Positions 15,637 through 22,914 of a DNA stretch of 34,041 nucleotides are shown here, piece by piece. The DNA comes from CAYMCV01 sp964389005 (GTDB lineage Bacteria; Bacillota; Clostridia; Lachnospirales; Lachnospiraceae). The notes below the pieces were generated by a model. That model had not been told where the DNA came from. It saw nothing but the letters and a program-made list of their open reading frames with translations, and made no database searches. The position numbers and the translations under genes are program-made. The number at the start of each line of letters is the position of its first letter. Positions within the stretch are counted from its first letter, which is position 1. The stretch lies in the NCBI GenBank assembly GCA_964389005.1, contig CAYMCV010000013.1:1-34041 (forward strand), in the 5' to 3' direction.

Positions 15637-16349
15637 ATTTGCAGAGCTGGAAGTTTCCTATGGAAGGACTGTTATTGACGGCATTTCTTGCATATTTCTT
15701 CTACCGTTCCGTATGGGCGTTTCCGTTCCTGCTGCCGTTGATGATACCGTATGTTCGAATGCGAAGGCGTGATGAAATGGAGAGACAGAAATGGGAACTG
15801 GGATTGCAATTTAAAGAAGCAATCGGATTTGTAGCGGCAAATTTGCAGGCGGGATATTCCATAGAGAATGCTTTTCGTGAGACTTATACCGAAATATGTG
15901 CAATGTTCGGTAAAGATTCTGCCATTGCACAAGAATGGTTTCTGATTGTAAGCGGATTTAAGAACAATCGTACTTTAGAAGAATTGCTGACGGAATTTGC
16001 CAGGCGAAGTGAGGTCAGGGACATTCGTGACTTTGCGGAAGTATTCTGTATGGCCAAACGAAACGGCGGAGATTTCACGGCAATGATTGCCGCCTGTGCA
16101 GACGGTATCAACGGGAAAACGGATGCACAAAGGGAAATCAGAATTGCCGTTGCAGAGAAGAAATTTGAATATAAAATCATGTGTGCGGTCCCATTTGCAA
16201 TTATTTCTTACATCGGTTTTACATCACCGGGATTCTTTGATTCGTTGTATTACAATCTGTTCGGAGTTACGGTCATGTCGGTTTGCTTGGCAGTGTACTT
16301 GTTTGCGGTATGGGTCGGAAAGAGAATTACGGACATACGTCTACTGTAA
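15633..16349 (+). CDS. tadB: TadB-like inner membrane platform protein (GspF domain)
   Basis: About 238 residues. Two N-terminal membrane helices (MEGLLLTAFLAYFFYRS and FPFLLPLMIPYV) precede a cytosolic helical GspF domain (LQFKEAIGFVAANLQAGYSIENAFRETY through FCMAKRNGGDF), and two helices close it. This is the TadB layout. The start is uncertain. TTG 15633 gives the TTGA overlap with tadA seen elsewhere in this operon and has GGCAGG 6 nt upstream. ATG 15660 has GGAAG 6 nt upstream. ATG 15567 would overlap tadA by 70 bp with its AAGGAG 14 nt away. With TadC it forms the membrane platform that couples TadA to pilin polymerisation. Confidence 0.85.
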   Translation: MNLQSWKFPMEGLLLTAFLAYFFYRSVWAFPFLLPLMIPYVRMRRRDEMERQKWELGLQFKEAIGFVAANLQAGYSIENAFRETYTEICAMFGKDSAIAQEWFLIVSGFKNNRTLEELLTEFARRSEVRDIRDFAEVFCMAKRNGGDFTAMIAACADGINGKTDAQREIRIAVAEKKFEYKIMCAVPFAIISYIGFTSPGFFDSLYYNLFGVTVMSVCLAVYLFAVWVGKRITDIRLL

Positions 16350-16396
16350 GGATCCATGTACTGTACAAACGTTTATGGTAAAGGGGAGGTAGTGAA

Positions 16397-17833
16397 ATGA
16401 TATTTGCCGGAATCATCGGTATCGTGCTCGTTTTGCTGGTATTACTGATGTTTTGTAACGAACCGTGTGTACATACCCAAAAAGACAGTGCTATTCTACT
16501 GCCGTTTCGACGGGCAGCAGCGGGAATCTATCGCTTGACATTGCGTGATAATGATTTCTCCAAAGCATTGTTTATCAAATTGCTTCCGGAACGAAATCCT
16601 TCGGAAGAAGCAAAAAAGTATACCATTGGGAAACTGTCTCAGACATTGTTGTTAATTTTGTTGGGAAGTATGGTTATAATCGGTGCCGAATGGCTTGGAC
16701 TTAAGGACGGATTGTTATACGAGAATCAACGGATCCAGCGTCCCGATTATAAGGAAGATGAGATGAAGACCGTATTGATTGCAAAAACAACGTCAGGCAG
16801 AGAACAGTTGCCGCTGACAATCTATGCACAGCAATATGATGAAGCTACCTTTTGCGAATTATCAAAGACTCATTTACAAACCATTGTTACGGATGTCCTC
16901 GGTGAGAATACAGAAACAGGCTACATTTGTAAGGATTTAAATTTTACAGACGTTACATTTCCGGAAGCATATCCTTTTGATGTTGATGTCTCCTGCGATA
17001 ACCGAACACTGATCACAGAAGACGGAGCGTTGACAGAAGAAATAACTACAGAAGGAAATGAAATGAATATTGTCATCGAAATCAGTTACGGTGATTATTC
17101 TTATGAAGAGCGTATTCCGATTGTGGTGTATCCCAAAATCTTGACCGAAAATGAGACATTTGTAAAGAAACTCACGGAGGCTGTAAACCGGGCAGAGGAC
17201 AGTAGTCGTCAGGAAGAACAATTTCATCTGCCTGTAACCATAGATGAACAGGAGATTACCTGGGAGGAACAAAAGAGCGGAAAGACTTTACTTCCGGGTG
17301 TGCTCATTATCATTGCAGGAGTTGCAAATTTTGTATTGCGAAATGCGGATATTAAGAAACGGATCAAAAAAAGAGAAACGGAACTAAAAGAAGATTATGC
17401 GCTCATTGTGAGTAAACTCGGAATTTTTCTCGGTGCAGGAATTCCCGTAAAAGAGGCTTTTCGTAAAATTGTCTTTGACTATGAGGCAGAGAATACAGTA
17501 AGAAGGGCTGCATATGAGGAGATGTCAATGGCGGTGCGGGAGATGGAAAGCGGTGTTGCCGAAGTCAGAGCATATGAGAATTTCGGAAAGCGTTGCGGAA
17601 ACAAGGAGTATGTAAAATTCGGGATGCTTTTGTCGTCACATTGTAAGAAGGGTAATGCCGGTATGCTTTCGGAGTTGCAAAAAGAAGGTGAACGGGCATG
17701 GGAGGAAAACAAGGCAGACGCACGCAGAAAAGGTGAGGAAGCAGGTACGAAACTTCTGTTCCCAATGTTATTATTCCTGCTCATTGTCATGATTGTGATT
17801 ATGATTCCTGCATTTTCATCTTTCTCGCTGTAG
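16397..17833 (+). CDS. tadC: TadC-like platform protein with inserted extracytoplasmic domain
   Basis: 478 residues, far longer than a usual TadC (about 280-320). One helix at 2-18, a cytosolic stretch, and a second helix at about 82-100 are followed by about 200 soluble residues (101-300). These include a Tyr/Glu-rich part with several beta-like strands (NEMNIVIEISYGDYSYEERIP) and two Cys. A third helix (LLPGVLIIIAGVANFVL, about 300-316) leads to the cytosolic GspF-type domain (KLGIFLGAGIPVKEAFRKIVFDYEAE, LQKEGERAWEENKADARRKGEEAGTKLLFPMLL), and a final helix ends the protein. Topology puts the insertion outside the cell. It may touch the growing pilus or the cell wall. RBS GGGGAGG precedes ATG 16397. 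The GspF half is secure; the function of the inserted domain is unknown. Confidence 0.85.
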   Translation: MIFAGIIGIVLVLLVLLMFCNEPCVHTQKDSAILLPFRRAAAGIYRLTLRDNDFSKALFIKLLPERNPSEEAKKYTIGKLSQTLLLILLGSMVIIGAEWLGLKDGLLYENQRIQRPDYKEDEMKTVLIAKTTSGREQLPLTIYAQQYDEATFCELSKTHLQTIVTDVLGENTETGYICKDLNFTDVTFPEAYPFDVDVSCDNRTLITEDGALTEEITTEGNEMNIVIEISYGDYSYEERIPIVVYPKILTENETFVKKLTEAVNRAEDSSRQEEQFHLPVTIDEQEITWEEQKSGKTLLPGVLIIIAGVANFVLRNADIKKRIKKRETELKEDYALIVSKLGIFLGAGIPVKEAFRKIVFDYEAENTVRRAAYEEMSMAVREMESGVAEVRAYENFGKRCGNKEYVKFGMLLSSHCKKGNAGMLSELQKEGERAWEENKADARRKGEEAGTKLLFPMLLFLLIVMIVIMIPAFSSFSL

Positions 17834-17876
17834 GAGTCATTTGTAGCAATAATCTTAAAAGAAGGGAGGAAAATCT

Positions 17877-18044
17877 ATGAATCAATTAAAACGTTTTGTT
17901 ACGGAAGAAGATGGTTTGGGCACGGTTGAAATTATCTTAATTTTGGTTGTTTTGGTGGGGTTGGTTTTGATTTTTAAGGATGAAATGCTTGATATTGTTG
18001 AGAACATATTTGATAAGATCAATAAGAAAATCAAAAAATTCTAG
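17877..18044 (+). CDS. flp: Flp1-like type IVb pilin (major pilin candidate)
   Basis: 55 residues. The leader MNQLKRFVTEEDG is followed by LGTVEIILILVVLVGLVLIF: cleavage after Gly13 would place the conserved Glu at +5, as in the G|xxxxE rule of type IVb pilins, with Ile in place of the usual Tyr. A short charged tail (KDEMLDIVENIFDKINKKIKKF) follows the single membrane helix. This matches Flp1-like pilins of clostridial Tad loci. GGGAGG lies 9 nt before ATG 17877. It sits between tadC and a DUF5702-like gene. It is probably the main fibre subunit, processed by one or both A24 peptidases encoded here. Confidence 0.9.
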   Translation: MNQLKRFVTEEDGLGTVEIILILVVLVGLVLIFKDEMLDIVENIFDKINKKIKKF

Positions 18045-18055
18045 GAAGAGGTTCT

Positions 18056-19519
18056 ATGAAAAAAGGACAGATTACAGTCTTTTTATCTTTGGTGCTCACA
18101 GTCTTGATTTCAATGGTTCTTACCGTAGTGGAAGGAGCTCGGAGTACGGCGATGCAGTTGGTGGCGGATTGCGCTGCAGACATGGCAATACAGTCGGTTT
18201 TTGCAGAATATCACCGCGAATTGTATAACCAATACGACATACTGTTTATTGATTGCGCCTATGGAATGCAAACGGGCTCCTTTCATAACACGGAAGCACA
18301 TATGTGTGATTATCTGATGTACAATTTACAACCCAGAAAAGGCATTGACAGAATCGGGTACAGTGATTGGTTTGATTTATCGTTAAGTCAGCTGCAGATT
18401 ACGGAGGCGGAACTGGCATCGGATTATTTCGGGTTTGCCGTAAAAGAACAGGCGGTTTCCTATATGCGTGATAAAATCGGACTTGAAGCAATTGAGGATA
18501 TTGCAGACTTGATAGAGGCGACAGAAACTTACAAATTAAATGAAAGAGACATCGGGAGCGAGTTGGAAAGTTATAGGGCGGAAATCAGTGAAAAATCCGG
18601 CGGTAAGACACTTGCCGATACCATTTGGAAGGAAACCAAACTTTATAAGGAGTTTGATAAACCGATGGCGGCAATTGAGTTGGAAATTATGCAGTTTATG
18701 TTTCAAAATGATAAAGAATTATCCACGCAAATGATTGATCTTCGAAATTACACGTCGTTTCGTGATGACAATAACGGAGTAGGATATCCGCCAACATTTG
18801 AAGCGGAAGATGTTTTAGATGGAATTTGGTTCGGCGAGTATATCATGGAAAAGTGCGGAAACTACTGCTCCAATACGGACAAGATGCACTTGAAATATCA
18901 AACTGAATATATCTTAACCGGTGGGTTTGCCGATGATATGAATTTAAGAATGGTAGTTGTAGCTATTTTATACTTACGATGTGCCGCCAATATGCTTACT
19001 ATTTCGAGCGACCAAGAGAAAGTTCAAGAAGCGGGTGTTTTAGGAACAGTGCTTTCTTCTCTGCTTTGCATTCCGGAGGCAGAAAAGGCGGTTACCCAGT
19101 GTATCCTGTGTTTGTGGGCCATCGGTGAAAGTGTTTGCGATTTGAAGGAAATCACAACCGGTGGGCGTGTACCGCTGGTGAAGGGCAAAGACGATTGGAA
19201 ATTAAGTCTTTCCGGATTGGCAGGAAACATTACAGAAATTGGTGCAGATGAAGATGCGATAAAAGGTGATCTTCCCGCCGGTGATGTTTTGTCAAAGGGT
19301 TTGTCTTATGAAGACTATCTGCGAATTTTCTTAGGAATGATACCGCTACCGTTAAAAGTCAGTCGCTGCATGGATATTATGGAAATGGATATCCGAAAAA
19401 CCGAAGGAAATCAGTTTTTTAGATTAGATCAGTGTATGGATGCAATTTCGGTTAGAATCATGATTCAAAGCAGTTATGAACAGTGTTTTTTATTAGAGCG
19501 AAAGTATGGGTATTGGTAG
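18056..19519 (+). CDS. Tad-locus pseudopilin-like protein (DUF5702-like)
   Basis: 487 residues. The N-terminus KKGQITVFLSLVLTVLISMVLTVVEGAR is a short basic start plus a single hydrophobic helix, like TadG/DUF5702 proteins in clostridial Tad clusters. The remaining 455 residues are extracytoplasmic, mostly helical, with scattered Cys (for example the CGNYC pair near 275, and C349, C360 and C363 approximately). It has no classic G|xxxxE cleavage site. The start is ATG 18056 behind GGAAGAGG, 11 bp after the pilin gene. It is probably a minor or tip component of the pilus, or an assembly factor on the outer face of the membrane. The name is recalled from family resemblance, not from a search. 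Confidence 0.75.
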   Translation: MKKGQITVFLSLVLTVLISMVLTVVEGARSTAMQLVADCAADMAIQSVFAEYHRELYNQYDILFIDCAYGMQTGSFHNTEAHMCDYLMYNLQPRKGIDRIGYSDWFDLSLSQLQITEAELASDYFGFAVKEQAVSYMRDKIGLEAIEDIADLIEATETYKLNERDIGSELESYRAEISEKSGGKTLADTIWKETKLYKEFDKPMAAIELEIMQFMFQNDKELSTQMIDLRNYTSFRDDNNGVGYPPTFEAEDVLDGIWFGEYIMEKCGNYCSNTDKMHLKYQTEYILTGGFADDMNLRMVVVAILYLRCAANMLTISSDQEKVQEAGVLGTVLSSLLCIPEAEKAVTQCILCLWAIGESVCDLKEITTGGRVPLVKGKDDWKLSLSGLAGNITEIGADEDAIKGDLPAGDVLSKGLSYEDYLRIFLGMIPLPLKVSRCMDIMEMDIRKTEGNQFFRLDQCMDAISVRIMIQSSYEQCFLLERKYGYW

Positions 19520-19520
19520 A

Positions 19521-19674
19521 TGAATGTAAAACGAGAGAATACGCCTTTTTTTCGGGGCATTCTGTTAACTAACATAGTTAAGTCTCTCTCTCTGGGAATT
19601 CTCCGTTTGGGTTATTTTTTAAAGCAAAGTCTTATGTTCCTGAAAGAAAGGTGTATCCTCTCGTTTTACATTTG
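19521..19674 (+). ncRNA. Long imperfect inverted repeat: intergenic RNA stem-loop in the Tad operon
   Basis: AATGTAAAACGAGAG (19523-19537) is perfectly complementary to CTCTCGTTTTACATT (19658-19672). After one A/C mismatch, pairing continues for 19 more positions (19539-19557 with 19638-19656), then three pairs past a bulge. The outermost bases 19521-19522 and 19673-19674 also pair as wobbles. Every non-Watson-Crick column in the continued stem is G-U when read as plus-strand RNA, so the fold favours RNA of the operon sense. The loop of about 73 nt contains a pyrimidine run CTCTCTCTCT, a small hairpin TTAACT/AGTTAA, and TTCTCC (19599-19604), complementary to the GGAGAA Shine-Dalgarno (19683-19688) of the next gene. 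It starts 1 nt after the previous stop codon. Confidence 0.7.
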
Positions 19675-19692
19675 AAGAAGTTGGAGAAAGTT

Positions 19693-20529
19693 ATGCAACA
19701 AAAGGTAACAAGACATTTAAAAGCAAGTATGACAGTTGAGGCGGCAATGGTACTTCCGATTTTTCTGATTATTGTCATAAATTTGCTGTCGCTCGTCGAT
19801 ATGCTTGGCTTATATGCAGCAATGGAGGCATCTTTGCATCAGACAGGACGCGAGATGGCAATTAATATGCATGCATATGATTTACTCAAAGATAAGACAA
19901 ATATCAGTGATGAAAATGGGGACATTTTGGAACTCGGATTCAGAGAAGGTTATGCGCGCGCTGCTTTCTTGACGCATTATAGCAAGGAAAATGCTTACGA
20001 AGCATTATTGACAGACGGTAAAGCAGGCATTACTTTTTATCGCTCGGATATTATGAATGCAGACGATATTATCGATTTGGCGATTACATATCGCGTTACG
20101 CCGTATCTCAATTTGTTTGGCATCGGAAACAGTGTGTTTCTGAACAGATGTCGCATACGTGCATGGACGGGATATGACGTGACGTCCGCTGTCGAACAAG
20201 ATTCTGTCTGCTGGGTATATATAACAGAAAATAATTCAGTTTATCACACTTCGGCTGAGTGTACGCATCTTGATCTGACAATAAAAATCATCAATGACGA
20301 TGAATTATTGGATGCAAGGAATGCCGATGGTTCTAAATACAAACCGTGTGCCTTTTGTGCTGAGAATAACAAGGCGGAAGGGTTTATCTATATTTCCGAG
20401 GAAGGTGATCACTATCACTATGATCGCGGTTGCAGCGGATTAAAACGAACGGTAACGTGTATTAATTTAGCAGAAATCGGCAATCTGCCTTGTTGTCAAA
20501 GGTGTATGGAGAACGGAGGAACCAAATGA
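19693..20529 (+). CDS. TadE-like protein with two C-terminal His/Cys metal-ligand motifs
   Basis: 278 residues. HLKASMTVEAAMVLPIFLIIVINLLSLVDML (9-39) is a TadE-type class III signal: cleavage after Ala11 puts Glu16 at +5. Residues 40-170 are extracytoplasmic. The C-terminus carries two copies of one motif: VYIT...YH185-x4-C190-x2-L...C219-x2-C222 and IYIS...YH242-x4-C247-x2-L...C268-x2-C271. Each set (His, Cys, CxxC) could hold a metal, probably zinc, as in the Ada-like binding motif found at the ends of some secreted nucleases; alternatively the Cys could form disulfides. I chose ATG 19693 over GTG 19651 because GGAG (19683-19686) is 6 nt before it, and 19651 lies inside the RNA stem. It is probably a minor pilin. 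Confidence 0.82.
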   Translation: MQQKVTRHLKASMTVEAAMVLPIFLIIVINLLSLVDMLGLYAAMEASLHQTGREMAINMHAYDLLKDKTNISDENGDILELGFREGYARAAFLTHYSKENAYEALLTDGKAGITFYRSDIMNADDIIDLAITYRVTPYLNLFGIGNSVFLNRCRIRAWTGYDVTSAVEQDSVCWVYITENNSVYHTSAECTHLDLTIKIINDDELLDARNADGSKYKPCAFCAENNKAEGFIYISEEGDHYHYDRGCSGLKRTVTCINLAEIGNLPCCQRCMENGGTK

Positions 20530-20960
20530 ATATCGTAAACACTGTTTTTATGGGAATGATGTTGTTTGGGGAGAGCATATATGACATAAAGTACAAGAAA
20601 ATACCAAATTGGTTTCTGCTGGTGTTTGGCTTGGGAGTTGCCATGATATTTCTTCTTGCAAAAAGGAATGTAAACCTTAATTGTATTATGGGTGTCGGAG
20701 TAGGAATCTTTCTTTTGATAATTGGGAAATTGACCGAAGAAGCCATCGGTTACGGTGATGCGTGGACACTTGCTATTACAGGCTTCGGACTCGGTTTACA
20801 TGACAATCTGTCCGTTATGCTTGTCGCTGTCGGCGCGGCAGCAGGAATATCGTTATTTTTGTTGATGTTTCACAGAGCACACAAGAAGACCAAGTTACCG
20901 TTTATACCGTTTCTGTTTGTCGGCTATTTGGTAATCTGTGTCGCGAAAGGAGTCGGATGA
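20526..20960 (+). CDS. Second type IV prepilin peptidase (A24 family)
   Basis: 144 residues, with four to five membrane helices. Catalytic Asp candidates are in SIYDIKYKKIPN and in the GxGD motif EAIGYGDAWTL. This is a minimal A24 domain without methyltransferase. ATG 20526 overlaps the preceding stop (ATGA), with GGAGGA upstream; an in-frame upstream start at 20490 would run inside the previous gene. It is placed between two TadE-like genes, so it may process these minor pilins, while the peptidase encoded at 12899 acts on Flp. That division of labour is inference from gene order only. Confidence 0.88.
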   Translation: MNIVNTVFMGMMLFGESIYDIKYKKIPNWFLLVFGLGVAMIFLLAKRNVNLNCIMGVGVGIFLLIIGKLTEEAIGYGDAWTLAITGFGLGLHDNLSVMLVAVGAAAGISLFLLMFHRAHKKTKLPFIPFLFVGYLVICVAKGVG

Positions 20961-21487
20961 AAGAGTATAGAGTGCGAGGGTGTAATGCTTCGTATACCGT
21001 CGAAGCGGCGTTGATTTTTCCGTTGATTTTGATGCTTGTTATTTTTTTTATCTATTTGACGGGTTTTTTGTATAATCGAGCAATGCTGATGGAATATGCG
21101 TATATGGCAGCAATGGAGGGCGCGAATTTTCCTGAGAAATCAAACGAAGAAATACGAGAAATTGCCGAGAAAAAAGCGCAATCTTTGTTGGATAATCAAT
21201 TATTGTTTACAAAAAGTACAGAGATTACGACATCTGTAAATTACAATTCGGTTACGGTTGCATATGATGTCGAGATGGATGTTCCGACGGTTTTTTTGGC
21301 GGAGGGGTTTATAAGAGAGGATTATTTTCAAATTCACGTTTCGCAGAGTACCGCACGAAGACGCCAGGTTATGTTTTTGCGCATGTGTAAGAAGCTTGCG
21401 GGATTGACTGAAATTGCGGGTGATTATGATGATACCCAAGAAGACAATGCGGAAATCCAAGAAGACATACCGGAGGATGAATTTTAG
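20957..21487 (+). CDS. TadE-like minor pilin
   Basis: 176 residues. NASYTVEAALIFPLILMLVIFFIYLTGFLY is a TadE-like class III signal with Glu at +5 of the likely Ala|Ser cleavage site. About 110 extracytoplasmic residues follow, ending in a strongly acidic tail (GDYDDTQEDNAEIQEDIPEDEF). ATG 20957 overlaps the previous stop (ATGA). It is shorter than the other TadE-like protein of the locus and lacks its Cys motifs. The tail could bind cations or the cell surface. It is likely a minor pilin. Confidence 0.82.
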   Translation: MKEYRVRGCNASYTVEAALIFPLILMLVIFFIYLTGFLYNRAMLMEYAYMAAMEGANFPEKSNEEIREIAEKKAQSLLDNQLLFTKSTEITTSVNYNSVTVAYDVEMDVPTVFLAEGFIREDYFQIHVSQSTARRRQVMFLRMCKKLAGLTEIAGDYDDTQEDNAEIQEDIPEDEF

Positions 21488-21502
21488 CGAATGGAGAAAG
21501 GC

Positions 21503-22762
21503 ATGGATGTTAGATATAAAAGAGATTACAATCATAATTATCTTGTGACAAAAGGTTGTTCGGAGAATAATTATCAAAGCAGAATCTTGCTTGAAAATGA
21601 TATACCGGGACTATTACACGTCAGCTCACGCGTGATTGACGGAGAGGAAGAATATTACTACGAAATAAGTTCGAAACAGACATTGACGCGTGTCTATGAG
21701 AGACGTGAAATGCAGTATCAGGATATACGTCAACTGCTGAGGAGTATGGCAGATATCTATTGCGTTTTACAGGAGTACCTTTTGGATGCGGCATTTCTGT
21801 TGTTGACACCGGAACATATCTATATCAATATGGAAACGAATTGTGCAGAATTGGTTTTTTATCCGCAGAAAGAAGTTATGGAAGCACAACCATTAACGCA
21901 AGTTGCGGAGTTCATACTAAATCGTGTCGACCATGAAGATAAGCGAGCGGTTACCCTGTCATATCAATTCTTTAAATTATGTAAAGAAGATAATTTTGTG
22001 TTTCATACCATTATACGTTTTATGGAAGATACAGAAGCAGCAAGTTTATCCGGCAATACGTCAGAGATAGAAACAGAGGTGGTGGTATCCGAGGAGCAGA
22101 TGCCGGAACCGACTGTTACTATAATTGATGACAGACAATCGCCGTCAATGGATCTATTACATAAAACACCGCGGAAAACGCTTATCGTTGCGATTACGAT
22201 TCTTGTAATTTCCATTATCGGAAAGATTTGTTTCGGATATTCCTCTGTCATTATAGCAATTGCAGTTGCAATTGTCGGTATCATTGGGATTACTTATTTC
22301 TTATCCGGCAGGCAGACGAAAGGGACACAAACAACGAATATTTCGAAGGAAACGATGCAATACACTTATCCGGTCGATATAACAAAGCAAGAACCTTCTG
22401 TATATGAAGAGACATTACAAGAAATGGATTGTGGCACAGTTTTGTTTTCTGCAGAATCCGTAGGAAGTGAAAGAAGACGTTTAAAACCAACCAATGGAAC
22501 AAAATGCACAGAAATTGATTTGTATATGCTTCCTGTAATTATTGGAAAATTGGAAGGATCGGTTGACTTTGTACTCGAAGATGCTTCTGTCAGTCGTTTG
22601 CATGCACGTTTTTTTGAAGAGGACGGAAAAGTTCATTTGGAGGACTTGAATTCTCTAAACGGTACATTTAAGAACGATTTTCGACTACAGGCATATGAAA
22701 CGGTTATGCCGGAACCCGGAGATGAAATCAAATTCGGAAACAGTACATTTATCTACACCTGA
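21503..22762 (+). CDS. DUF6382/FHA-domain protein of the Tad locus
   Basis: 419 residues. Residues 1-180 form a cytosolic domain starting YKRDYNHNYLV, characteristic of DUF6382. An acidic linker and two hydrophobic helices (about 229-272) follow, and the C-terminus is an FHA domain (VIIGKLEGSVDFVLEDASVSRLHARFFEEDGKVHLEDLNSLNGTFKND). The FHA phosphothreonine-binding residues S-R-x-H and N-G are present. ATG 21503 is preferred over ATG 21491 because GGAG (21493-21496) is 6 nt before it. As the last gene of the Tad operon it may connect pilus assembly to Ser/Thr kinase signalling; no kinase or phosphatase gene is in the window. Both soluble domains should face the cytosol if the two helices form a hairpin. 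Confidence 0.85.
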   Translation: MDVRYKRDYNHNYLVTKGCSENNYQSRILLENDIPGLLHVSSRVIDGEEEYYYEISSKQTLTRVYERREMQYQDIRQLLRSMADIYCVLQEYLLDAAFLLLTPEHIYINMETNCAELVFYPQKEVMEAQPLTQVAEFILNRVDHEDKRAVTLSYQFFKLCKEDNFVFHTIIRFMEDTEAASLSGNTSEIETEVVVSEEQMPEPTVTIIDDRQSPSMDLLHKTPRKTLIVAITILVISIIGKICFGYSSVIIAIAVAIVGIIGITYFLSGRQTKGTQTTNISKETMQYTYPVDITKQEPSVYEETLQEMDCGTVLFSAESVGSERRRLKPTNGTKCTEIDLYMLPVIIGKLEGSVDFVLEDASVSRLHARFFEEDGKVHLEDLNSLNGTFKNDFRLQAYETVMPEPGDEIKFGNSTFIYT

Positions 22763-22831
22763 CGTTCATACTGCCGTTTTATGTCTACGCTCTTATACTG
22801 CAATCGCAGTATTCTTCGGACTTTTGAACGT
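22762..22831 (+). terminator. Competing hairpins at the end of the Tad operon
   Basis: ATACTGC (22795-22801) pairs perfectly with GCAGTAT (22806-22812) over a 4-nt loop. A second ATACTGC (22768-22774) could pair with the same GCAGTAT, framed by ACGTTCA (22762-22768) and TGAACGT (22825-22831). The two folds exclude each other. T-runs are short (TTCTTCGGACTTTT). It may be an operon terminator with an alternative fold; this is weakly supported. Confidence 0.4.
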
Positions 22832-22914
22832 AATATGTGAATTTAATGTGTTGGGGGCTTGGAAAATGTATCGAATTGATATAAAATAAAGACAAATTCA
22901 AAATGGGGATGCGT

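Noticed and set aside
19521..19674. The long inverted repeat as a MITE or IS remnant
   Set aside because: No clear target-site duplication (only a TG dinucleotide on both sides), no second copy seen in the window, and the stem's wobble columns are all G-U on the transcribed strand. It remains possible until a genome-wide search is done.
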